From Paracoccus tegillarcae (GTDB taxonomy: Bacteria > Pseudomonadota > Alphaproteobacteria > Rhodobacterales > Rhodobacteraceae), in the NCBI RefSeq assembly GCF_002847305.1, contig NZ_CP025408.1:976001-1040000 (forward strand): a DNA stretch of 64,000 bases, given 5' to 3'. A program made the translations under genes and the position numbers. Within the stretch, counting starts at the first letter, position 1; each line of letters starts with the position of its first letter. Below, piece after piece: positions 26,076-33,671 of this stretch. Below the pieces are notes generated by a model. That model saw only the letters and a program-made list of their open reading frames with translations, made no database searches and had not been told where the DNA came from.

Positions 26076-27443
26076 ATGAACCTGTATCCAAAGCTGATGA
26101 CACGCCAGCAAGAGGGCCGGCCGGTTCGTGTGGGTCTGATTGGCGCGGGCAAGTTCGGCTCGATGTTCCTGGCGCAGGTCCGGCACGTCCCGGGAATGCA
26201 TCTGATGGGGCTGGCCGATCTGTCGCCCGAACGCGCCCGCGCGGCGTTGACCGCGACGGGCTGGGACACAGAGGCCGCCACGACAACGGATTTCAGCCAG
26301 GCCTTGCGTGACGGCACCATCTGCATCACCGACGACCCCGAGGCGCTGATCCGCGCCGATGGGGTGGACGTCGTGATCGACGCCACCGGCATTCCGGCCG
26401 CCGGCATCCGCCACGCCCTGCTGGCCGCCGAACAAGGTCGCCATATGGTCATGGTCAATGTCGAGGCCGATGTGCTTGCAGGTCCCTATCTGGCGCGGCA
26501 GTTTGCGCAGGCCGGTTTGGTGTATTCCATGGCCTATGGCGACCAGCCCGCACTGGTTTGCGAGATGATTGACTGGGCCCGCACCTGCGGATTCCGTGTC
26601 GTTGCGGCAGGGAAAGGCACGAAATATCTGCCCTCTTATGCAGGATCGACGCCCGACACGGTCTGGGATCACTATGGCCTGACAGCGGCCGAGGCCGAGG
26701 CCGGCGGGATGAACCCGCAGATGTTCAACTCTTTCCTGGACGGCACGAAATCTGCGCTTGAGATGGCGGCGATTGCGAACGCATCGGGGTTGGATGCGCC
26801 CCGCGACGGGTTGACCTTTCCTGCTGCAGGCACGGATCAACTGGCTGATATGTTGAAACCGCGTCGCGACGGCGGTTTGCTGGAGCAGGCCGGCCTGGTC
26901 GAGGTCGTGTCTTGCCTCAACCGTGATGGATCACCTGTCACCAATGACCTGCGTTGGGGGGTCTATGTCACCTTCGAGGCTGGCGATGATGCTGGGCCGG
27001 GTGCCGACTATGTGCGCCGTTGCTTTCGCGAATATCAGGTGGCGACAGATGCCACCGGTCGCTATGCCTCGCTGTTTCGTCCGTCGCATCTGATCGGGTT
27101 GGAACTGCCGGTCAGTGTCGCCAGCGCCGCCTTGCGCGGTGAACCCACCGGGGCGACACAAGCGTTCAAGGCCGATGTGGTTGCCGTCGCCAAACGTGAC
27201 TTGCGCGCGGGCGAGCGGCTGGACGGCGAAGGTGGCTATACCGTCTGGGGCAAACTGATGCCGGCTCCGGCCTCGCTGGCTGCAGGCGCCCTGCCCGTTG
27301 GCCTGGCCCATGGCGTCACGCTGCGCCGCGATGTTGCCGCCGACCAGACGCTGGCCTGGGATGATATCGACGCCCCCGAAGAACAGGCGTTCAGCATTCG
27401 ACGCCTCATGGAGCAGCAGGCACGGGCCGAGATTGCAGGTTAA
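26076..27443 (+). CDS. Homoserine-dehydrogenase-like NAD(P)-binding protein with SAF domain
   Basis: A 455-residue protein. Residues 15-50 form a Rossmann start (RVGLIGAGKFGSMFLAQ). The central part resembles homoserine dehydrogenase/Gfo-Idh-type enzymes (DVVIDATGIPAAG, AYGDQPALVCEMIDWAR). The C-terminal ~70 residues form an SAF domain (KRDLRAGERLDGEGGYTVWGKL). Proteins with this layout are often found in sugar-acid or polyol catabolic loci, but their reaction is seldom known; here no such genes are adjacent. The start at 26076 is chosen for the Shine-Dalgarno aaaagagg. Probably a single-gene transcript. Confidence 0.78.
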   Translation: MNLYPKLMTRQQEGRPVRVGLIGAGKFGSMFLAQVRHVPGMHLMGLADLSPERARAALTATGWDTEAATTTDFSQALRDGTICITDDPEALIRADGVDVVIDATGIPAAGIRHALLAAEQGRHMVMVNVEADVLAGPYLARQFAQAGLVYSMAYGDQPALVCEMIDWARTCGFRVVAAGKGTKYLPSYAGSTPDTVWDHYGLTAAEAEAGGMNPQMFNSFLDGTKSALEMAAIANASGLDAPRDGLTFPAAGTDQLADMLKPRRDGGLLEQAGLVEVVSCLNRDGSPVTNDLRWGVYVTFEAGDDAGPGADYVRRCFREYQVATDATGRYASLFRPSHLIGLELPVSVASAALRGEPTGATQAFKADVVAVAKRDLRAGERLDGEGGYTVWGKLMPAPASLAAGALPVGLAHGVTLRRDVAADQTLAWDDIDAPEEQAFSIRRLMEQQARAEIAG

Positions 27444-27553
27444 AAGCGCAATCTCTGTCACAATTTCGCGTGCGATCACCTTGTAGTTGATCGATGCCCG
27501 CGCGGCTGCCACACTGATCCAGCGGCCTTGGGCCGCCCAGCAGGAGGTACCAC

Positions 27554-27997
27554 ATGAGACTGATTTTAGCCGCCGCAATCGCTGCACTGCCAATGATCGC
27601 CCATGCCGATGCCGCCGAAGACGCGCTGGAGGCGCGCCAAGGCTTCATGAAAATGCTTTCCATCAACATGGGCACGCTATCGGGTATGGCGAAAGGCGAC
27701 ATTGCCTATGACGAAGCCGCCGCAACCACCGCCGGCAACAATCTGGAGGCGCTGACCGGCTATGCCGTACCCGCGTTGTTCATCGAAGGCACATCCACGG
27801 ATGACGGCGTCGAAACCGAGGCGCTGCCGGCGATCTGGGAAAACAGTGAGGACTTTGCCAGCAAGTTTTCCGGACTGCAGGAAGCCGCCGCCGGTGCTGG
27901 CGCCGCTGTAGCGGGCGGTCAGGAGAGCATCGGCCCGGTCCTTCAGCAGCTTGGCGGGGCCTGCAAAGACTGTCACGACGATTATCGTGAAGACTAG
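27554..27997 (+). CDS. Cytochrome c' family protein
   Basis: A 147-residue periplasmic cytochrome with signal peptide (cleavage after AHA near residue 18). The heme-binding motif is near the C-terminus (CKDCH), followed by DDYRED, exactly as in four-helix-bundle class II cytochromes. The methionine-containing N-terminal helix RQGFMKMLSINMGTL fits too. Such proteins bind NO or shuttle electrons. A strong ribosome site (gcaggaggt) is upstream. It overlaps the cytochrome b561 gene, so the two form a membrane electron-transfer pair. Confidence 0.88.
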   Translation: MRLILAAAIAALPMIAHADAAEDALEARQGFMKMLSINMGTLSGMAKGDIAYDEAAATTAGNNLEALTGYAVPALFIEGTSTDDGVETEALPAIWENSEDFASKFSGLQEAAAGAGAAVAGGQESIGPVLQQLGGACKDCHDDYRED

Positions 27998-28586
27998 GCC
28001 GCAAGCACAGGGCCAGCCGGAAAAGGTCAAGCTGTGGGACCCGCTGCTGCGGCTGTTCCACTGGCTGCTGGCAGCACTGGTCATAGCGAACTGGCTTTTG
28101 GGCCAGTTCGGACCGACCGATATGTCGCTGCATTTCTGGTTCGGCTATGCCATTCTGGCGCTGCTCATTTTCCGGATTGTCTGGGGCTTCGTCGGGCCCG
28201 AGCCAGCGCGGTTTTCCAACTTTTTGCGTGGCTTTGGTACGATCCGGGACTATGCGCGCGGCATGTTTCGTCGTGAACCCAGCCTCTGGCCCGGCCACAA
28301 CCCGCTTGGCGCGCTTGCGGTCGTGGCGATGATCCTCGCGCTGCTGTTTCAGGTTGTCACCGGCCTGATCTCGGACCCTGAGGACTTCATCAATGTCGGA
28401 CCTCTGGCCGGCGCGGTTGGCAGCGATATCGCGACCGAAGCCCCGGGCTGGCACGCGTTCGGCGCCAATATCATCCTGATCCTGGTGCTGCTGCACATCT
28501 CGATCATCCTGTTCTACCGCGTCTGGAAGAACGAGGATCTGATCCGCCCGATGATCACCGGCTGGAAATGGGTGCAGCGGCGCTAA
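27987..28586 (+). CDS. Cytochrome b561 family di-heme membrane protein
   Basis: A protein of about 199 residues with four predicted helices. Likely heme ligands are histidines in LRLFHWLLA (helix 1), MSLHFWFGY (helix 2) and the LLHISIIL segment of helix 4. It resembles the Ni-Fe hydrogenase cytochrome b/b561 family, which passes electrons between quinol and a periplasmic cytochrome, here probably the upstream cytochrome c'. The start is uncertain: GTG at 27987 overlaps the upstream stop; a TTG at 27951 is also in frame. Confidence 0.83.
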   Translation: MKTRPQAQGQPEKVKLWDPLLRLFHWLLAALVIANWLLGQFGPTDMSLHFWFGYAILALLIFRIVWGFVGPEPARFSNFLRGFGTIRDYARGMFRREPSLWPGHNPLGALAVVAMILALLFQVVTGLISDPEDFINVGPLAGAVGSDIATEAPGWHAFGANIILILVLLHISIILFYRVWKNEDLIRPMITGWKWVQRR

Positions 28587-28604
28587 GCCGCCCCGCCCGA
28601 CTGA

Positions 28605-29015
28605 TCAGACCGGGATCATCGTGCCTTGCAAGATGGCGACATGTTTGCGCACACCATTCACCTCGGCCCAGACATCGGCCGACACGACGGTCAGCCGCCG
28701 GCCAGCGCGGATCACACGCCCCTCTGCCACCAGCCGATCACCCACGGCGGGCGACATCAGGTTGATCTTCATCTCGACCGTCATCACCTCGGCCCCGGGC
28801 GGCATCAGCGTCAGCGCGGAATAGCCAGCAGCCGAGTCCCCGATGCTAAAGGTCAGCCCGGCATGCCCCGCACCATGCTGTTGCTGCGATGCCGCCAAAA
28901 TCGGCGCGACGATCACCACCCGCCCCTTGCTGACCTCAACCAGTTCCGCCCCAAGCGTCTGCATCATCGTCTGCCGCGCAAAACTGTCGCGGATGCGGGT
29001 TGCCACCTCAGTCAT
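28605..29015 (-). CDS. PaaI-family hotdog thioesterase
   Basis: A 136-residue hotdog-fold protein. The motif [26 protein letters not shown] contains the G-x-x-x-x-x-x-D pattern of PaaI/YdiI-type acyl-CoA thioesterases, and [16 protein letters not shown] the following strand. The start overlaps the ruvB stop by 8 bases, so it is the last gene of the ruv operon. In many proteobacteria the gene after ruvB is ybgC (also a hotdog thioesterase) followed by tol genes; this is a different subfamily and no tol genes follow. Confidence 0.83.
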   Translation of the reverse strand: MTEVATRIRDSFARQTMMQTLGAELVEVSKGRVVIVAPILAASQQQHGAGHAGLTFSIGDSAAGYSALTLMPPGAEVMTVEMKINLMSPAVGDRLVAEGRVIRAGRRLTVVSADVWAEVNGVRKHVAILQGTMIPV

Positions 29016-30039
29016 CGAGCAGGCTGCCCTGCCCTGCGGGTTGGGGCGCGTCCAGCCCCAAATGCCGCCAGGCGCGGGCGGCCAGTTGGCGGCCGCGAGG
29101 GGTTCGGGCGATCAGGCCCTGTTGCAGCAGATAGGGCTCGATGACCTCCTCGATGGCATCGCGGCTTTCGGACAGGGCGGCGGACAGGGTTTCAACGCCC
29201 ACCGGGCCACCGCCGTAATGTTCGGCCATCAGCGCCAGGTATCGCCGGTCGGCACCATCCAGCCCCAGATCGTCGACACCAAGCCGGGTCAGCGCGTTAT
29301 CTGCGATGGCGCGGGTCAGGCGGCCATCGCCTTCGACCAGTGCAAAATCGATGACCCGTCGCAACAGGCGACCGGCGATGCGGGGCGTTCCGCGCGCGCG
29401 CCGAGCGATCTCCATGGTGCCCTCGGGTTCGGCGTCGATGTTCAGTTTGGCCGCACCGCGCCTGACGATCTGGTTCAACTCGTCGATGGAATAGAACTGC
29501 AGCCGCGTGGGGATGCCGAAACGGTCACGCAGCGGGGTGGTCAGCAGCCCCAGCCGTGTGGTTGCGCCGACCAGTGTAAAGGGCTGCAACTCGATCCGAA
29601 CTGTGCGGGCTGCGGGGCCCTCACCGATGACAAGATCAAGTTCGAAATCCTCCAGCGCAGGGTACAGCACCTCTTCCACCGCCGGATTCATGCGGTGAAT
29701 TTCGTCAATGAACAGCACGTCGCGGGCTTCCAGATTGGTCAGGATCGCAGCCAGATCACCGGCACGGGCCAGCACCGGTCCCGAGGTCATGCGAAAGTTC
29801 ACCCCCAGTTCGCGCGCCATGATCTGCGCCAGCGTGGTCTTGCCCAGACCGGGAGGTCCGTGAAACAGCGTATGGTCCATCGCCTGACCGCGCATGCGGG
29901 CGCTGTCGATAAAGACGCGCAGATTGGCCCGCAATTCGGCCTGCCCGATAAAATCGGTCAGGACTTGCGGACGAAGCGCGCGATCCTCGCTTTCACCCTC
30001 CAGCGGTTCGGGGCGCAAGGTGGGGTCGGGCTGCGTCAT
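29008..30039 (-). CDS. ruvB: Holliday junction branch migration helicase RuvB
   Basis: A 343-residue AAA+ ATPase with Walker [12 protein letters not shown], Walker B LFIDEIH, sensor region [18 protein letters not shown] and the C-terminal winged helix. With RuvA it drives branch migration of recombination intermediates. It overlaps htpX by four bases. Confidence 0.98.
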   Translation of the reverse strand: MTQPDPTLRPEPLEGESEDRALRPQVLTDFIGQAELRANLRVFIDSARMRGQAMDHTLFHGPPGLGKTTLAQIMARELGVNFRMTSGPVLARAGDLAAILTNLEARDVLFIDEIHRMNPAVEEVLYPALEDFELDLVIGEGPAARTVRIELQPFTLVGATTRLGLLTTPLRDRFGIPTRLQFYSIDELNQIVRRGAAKLNIDAEPEGTMEIARRARGTPRIAGRLLRRVIDFALVEGDGRLTRAIADNALTRLGVDDLGLDGADRRYLALMAEHYGGGPVGVETLSAALSESRDAIEEVIEPYLLQQGLIARTPRGRQLAARAWRHLGLDAPQPAGQGSLLDD

Positions 30040-30872
30040 CCGCGCGCCATCGCCTGCAGGCGGGCGATGCGGTCTTCGGTTGGTGGATGGGTGGCAAACA
30101 GCTTGTCGGCGCGCAGGGCGTGCAGCGGGTTGATGATGAACATGGCCGCCGAGGCGGGGTTGCGCTCGGCCGGGACGTTGACGCTGCGGCCGGCCATTTG
30201 TGCGATCCGTGCCAGCGCATCGGCCAGCGCCGCCGGCTGGCCGCTGATCTCGGCACCCTCGCGATCGGCCTCGAATTCGCGTGTGCGCGACACGGCCATC
30301 TGCACCAGTCCGGCAGCCAGCGGGGCGACGATCATCGCGATAATGGCGCCGATGCCACCACCGCGTCCCTCGCGGCCGCCGCTGAAGATCAGCATATTGC
30401 CCATCATCGCGATTGCCCCGGCCAGCGTCGCCGTGACCGTCATGGTCAAGGTATCGCGGTTGCGGATATGGGCCAGTTCATGCGCGATGACGCCTGCCAG
30501 TTCGTCGCGCGGCATCGCCTGCAATAGACCCTGCGTGACGGCAACCGCCGCATTCTGCGGGTTGCGACCGGTGGCAAATGCATTGGGCTGTTCGGTCTGC
30601 AGGACGTAGACAGCGGGTGTCGGCAGATTGGCGCGTTGGGCCAGGGTTTCAACCATATCGACCAGTTCGGGCGCGGATGCTCGGTCCACGCGAACGGCGT
30701 TCTGCTGGCGCAACATGGCCTTGTCGCTGTTCCACCAGGCCCAGAGATTGGTACCGCCGGCAAACAGCAGTGCCAGAATCGCGCCGCCGCGACCGCCAAG
30801 CATCCAGCCCAGCCCGACCACCAAAGCGGTCATGACCGCCATCAGAACGAATGTGCGTGCATTTCCTGCCAT
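30036..30872 (-). CDS. htpX: HtpX-family membrane zinc metalloprotease
   Basis: A 278-residue M48 protease. Two N-terminal helices (about 5-45) precede the zinc motif [10 protein letters not shown] (about residues 130-140); two more helices follow, then the third ligand region [11 protein letters not shown]. It degrades misfolded inner-membrane proteins. Its place between ruvA and ruvB, with a 3-base gap and a 4-base overlap, is unusual and implies co-expression with the recombination genes. Confidence 0.93.
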   Translation of the reverse strand: MAGNARTFVLMAVMTALVVGLGWMLGGRGGAILALLFAGGTNLWAWWNSDKAMLRQQNAVRVDRASAPELVDMVETLAQRANLPTPAVYVLQTEQPNAFATGRNPQNAAVAVTQGLLQAMPRDELAGVIAHELAHIRNRDTLTMTVTATLAGAIAMMGNMLIFSGGREGRGGGIGAIIAMIVAPLAAGLVQMAVSRTREFEADREGAEISGQPAALADALARIAQMAGRSVNVPAERNPASAAMFIINPLHALRADKLFATHPPTEDRIARLQAMARG

Positions 30873-30875
30873 CTT

Positions 30876-31580
30876 TTATCCTTTCGGTGCCAGGCTTTTC
30901 AGTGCTGCACGGATCAACGCAGAGGTTGTGGCATCGGGTTCCGAAGCCTGCGATTGCGCGACGGCGGCCGCGGCCTCGGAGGGAGCATAGCCCAGATTGG
31001 TCAGCGCCGATAACGCGTCAGCCGCAGCCTGCGCGGGTTGGGCTGTCGGTGCCGCCGGGCGGCGTGCCTCTGCTTCGGCCATCGAGGCCGGAGCAGAGGC
31101 AGCGGACGCGTCGGCCTCGATGGCCGGCTCGTCCGCACCCCCGGCCTCAACCGTCAGATCACCGCCGATCGCCATCACTGCGGGTGCTTTATCCTTCAAC
31201 TCCAGCACCACGCGCTGCGCCAGTTTCGGGCCGACGCCTTGCGCCTTGCGCACTGCAGACCAATCGCCAAGCGTGATCGCCCGCGCCAGCCCATCAGGGC
31301 CAAGCGTCCCGAGGATCGCCAGCGACACCTTGGCGCCAACACCTTGCACACTGGTCAGCAGGCGGTGCCACTCTTTTTCCAGCATCGTCGGAAAACCGAA
31401 CAGCTGCAGCAAATCCTCACGAACCAGAAGATCCGTATAGAGCGCCACGGCCTGACCCGCCGGGGGCAGACCAGCCGCCGTACGTTCGCTCACATGCACG
31501 ATATATCCCACGCCGCGCACGTCGATCAGCACGTGATCGCGGGCGCGGTGCAGGATCACACCGGCAATGCGCCCGATCAC
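30876..31580 (-). CDS. ruvA: Holliday junction DNA helicase subunit RuvA
   Basis: A 234-residue RuvA. The start is GTG at 31580 (VIGRIAGVI), overlapping the ruvC stop. The N-terminal OB domain, the HhH region ([36 protein letters not shown]) and the C-terminal domain III ([16 protein letters not shown]) are all present. The linker between domains II and III (about 148-185) is longer than in E. coli (203 residues) and rich in Ala, Pro and Glu. Confidence 0.96.
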   Translation of the reverse strand: MIGRIAGVILHRARDHVLIDVRGVGYIVHVSERTAAGLPPAGQAVALYTDLLVREDLLQLFGFPTMLEKEWHRLLTSVQGVGAKVSLAILGTLGPDGLARAITLGDWSAVRKAQGVGPKLAQRVVLELKDKAPAVMAIGGDLTVEAGGADEPAIEADASAASAPASMAEAEARRPAAPTAQPAQAAADALSALTNLGYAPSEAAAAVAQSQASEPDATTSALIRAALKSLAPKG

Positions 31581-32065
31581 GCGACCACCTTGACGTTGCG
31601 GCCCTGCATATGCCGGGAATGGCAAATCGCGATCGCCAGCGCATCAGCCGCATCCGGCCCTTCGAACTGAACACCGGGCAATTGCACCCGGACCATATGC
31701 TGCACCTGTTCCTTTGCAGCATGGCCTACGCCCACCACGGTTTTTTTCACCGCGTTCGGGGCGTATTCGCCAATGCTCAGCCCGGCCTCGGCGGGTGCCA
31801 GCAGTGCAATCCCACGCGCCTGGCCCAGTTTCAGCGTGCCGACTGCATCCTTGTTCACAAAGGTCTGCTCGACCGCGGCCGTGTCCGGGGAATGGGCCGC
31901 GATCACGGCACAGAGCCCCCGATACAGCGCGGCCAGCCTGACGCCCAATTCGCCGGTTTCAGAATGGATCACGCCATTTGCCACATGCCGCAGACGCGAT
32001 CCATCCACCTCGATGACGCCCCAGCCCATGTTTCGCAAACCGGGATCGATGCCCAGAACCCGCAT
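31577..32065 (-). CDS. ruvC: Holliday junction resolvase RuvC
   Basis: A 162-residue RuvC with the RNase H-like start [18 protein letters not shown] (first catalytic Asp) and later acidic residues in AAVEQTFVN and [12 protein letters not shown]. It cuts Holliday junctions moved by RuvAB. First gene of ruvC-ruvA-htpX-ruvB-thioesterase. Confidence 0.97.
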   Translation of the reverse strand: MRVLGIDPGLRNMGWGVIEVDGSRLRHVANGVIHSETGELGVRLAALYRGLCAVIAAHSPDTAAVEQTFVNKDAVGTLKLGQARGIALLAPAEAGLSIGEYAPNAVKKTVVGVGHAAKEQVQHMVRVQLPGVQFEGPDAADALAIAICHSRHMQGRNVKVVA

Positions 32066-32142
32066 GCCTGCCCCTTTCGTTTTTCAACGAACTAGCACGA
32101 AACACGAACATCGACCAGAGGCTTTCCCAGCGGAAAACACGA

Positions 32143-32173
32143 ATGCCGAAACCGCCCCAAGCGATTTCGGCAT
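32143..32173. terminator. Hairpin between the Hint gene and ruvC
   Basis: Arms ATGCCGAAA/TTTCGGCAT around a 13-base loop. On the minus strand it follows the Hint-protein stop at 32204 and precedes CGTGTTTTCC, making it a plausible terminator. Confidence 0.6.
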
Positions 32174-32203
32174 CCGCAAAGCCGCAATTGACCGGAACTT
32201 TGC

Positions 32204-33370
32204 TCAGCTATGTTGCAGGATGATCTGGTTCTGCAGGTGGCGCATGACCAGCTTGCGCCCCTTGCGCCCCGACGCCAGAAGACGCGCCGGAGCCGGTGCA
32301 TCATCGCTGTGCAGTTCCGGGAAGATCGTGAACAACTCTTCTCTGGCGTTCTGGCTGATGGATTTCAGCGCCTCGGCGCCCGCATAAAGCGTTTCGGTCT
32401 CGGCACCGTTTGAATAGACGACATCATGCTGGTCGGTCATGAAGTGATAATAGGTCACGCCCTCGCTGGCCTGATCAATGTCGACGCCGTCGATCATCAG
32501 CAACTGCCTGGCGCCAACCAGAACCTCATCCGTCCCGAACATCCGCTGCGCGATACGCGACCGCACCAACACGCGATGCTGTGGCGATACCAGCAGATCG
32601 TTGGCGGGGGTGTTTTTCCCCAATGCACCAGCCGCAATGCGGATCGGGCGTAGCTTGGGCTGTGCGGCCAGCGCATCGCTGCTGAAATGCCGCGAACCGA
32701 TCCAACGGATGGGCTGATGCCCATTGTCGCGGGTCCGGACCAGATCACCGACTTGCAGATCCTGAACCGGGATCATGCCTCCGTTGGTCTCAATCAGAGT
32801 ATCTTGCGCGAAACACACGACTGTTTCGATATCGATGACTTCGCGGTTGTAGAACAAACCTGCAAACGTAGCGCCACCATTTGGCAGCGATGGACTTACA
32901 GGGGCGACCTGATTCAACGAAATGGACTGGATCGGCTGGTTATCAAGCGCTGCGGCACTTGCAGAATAACTGCTGGGCGGCGCCACCCACGTATTGCCGT
33001 CGGTGTCCTGCACGATGATCAACTGGACATTCTCGGTTGTGCCGTTCGCATAGGTGATTGTCGCATTGTAGAGTGCGGTCGCATCGAATGTATGTGCCGT
33101 CTGCCCACCGGCACTATCCGTTATCCGGAACGTGTCATTTCCAAAGCTATTGTTTTGATTATAGGTTTGAAATCTCGTCGATGATTGCGAAGAACTGCCG
33201 TCGCTACTGCTATAGCTGATAGGACTGAATTGTTCGACACTGTCGGGCGTGAAATTGTCATAGGTTCCAATAATTTGGCTCGCGGATTCCGCTGTACCAT
33301 TGCCTTCCTGCGGATCGATAACAGTCAACTGGCCGAGATAAATGACATTGAACGTACTATTTGTGGGCAT
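32204..33370 (-). CDS. Hint-domain (Hedgehog/intein-like, Hint_2 type) protein, smaller paralogue
   Basis: A 388-residue protein. Residues 1-185 are Ser/Thr/Asn-rich and beta-like, not recognised. At Cys186 a Hint_2 domain starts (VCFAQDTLIETNGGMIPVQDLQVGDLV), with RWIGSRHFS, the conserved histidine block VSPQHRVLV and the late HDVVYSNGAETETLY. The last ~25 residues are basic (RKGRKLVMRHL). Such domains can break the peptide bond before the Cys, releasing or transferring the N-terminal part. No signal peptide is seen. The Shine-Dalgarno ggagag supports the start. A larger relative is at 49649-51583. Base composition is lower in GC than its neighbours. Confidence 0.85.
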   Translation of the reverse strand: MPTNSTFNVIYLGQLTVIDPQEGNGTAESASQIIGTYDNFTPDSVEQFSPISYSSSDGSSSQSSTRFQTYNQNNSFGNDTFRITDSAGGQTAHTFDATALYNATITYANGTTENVQLIIVQDTDGNTWVAPPSSYSASAAALDNQPIQSISLNQVAPVSPSLPNGGATFAGLFYNREVIDIETVVCFAQDTLIETNGGMIPVQDLQVGDLVRTRDNGHQPIRWIGSRHFSSDALAAQPKLRPIRIAAGALGKNTPANDLLVSPQHRVLVRSRIAQRMFGTDEVLVGARQLLMIDGVDIDQASEGVTYYHFMTDQHDVVYSNGAETETLYAGAEALKSISQNAREELFTIFPELHSDDAPAPARLLASGRKGRKLVMRHLQNQIILQHS

Positions 33371-33671
33371 ACCACTCTCCGAAATACAGACGCTGAAAAC
33401 AAGTCGTCGACGCGGGCGTGACCCGCTCGTGCAATAAAAATCCTCTTCGCACAGGACGGCATCATGATCAATATGTCCGCAATGTTCTCTGAGCAGATTT
33501 TGTCAGCAGGCGCTGATCAAAAGGCCGATCTGGCGAACACATCAAGCAAGTGGATTTACTGCAGGGCGTTGCCCGAATGCCGCAGTGTCGGGTTGACACC
33601 CCTCGTCCCTTCTGGCCACAAAAAAGGTTAAGAAAAAACGTCACAAGAAACAACCTCGGGGATAGGCTCGC
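33371..33671. other. Divergent intergenic region, Hint gene / Mrp operon
   Basis: 301 bases without a gene. A TTGACA at 33593-33598 could be a -35 box for the rightward Mrp operon; no convincing -10 follows. Two A-rich stretches lie just before mrpA (about 33619-33640). No repeat or RNA gene is recognised. Confidence 0.4.
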
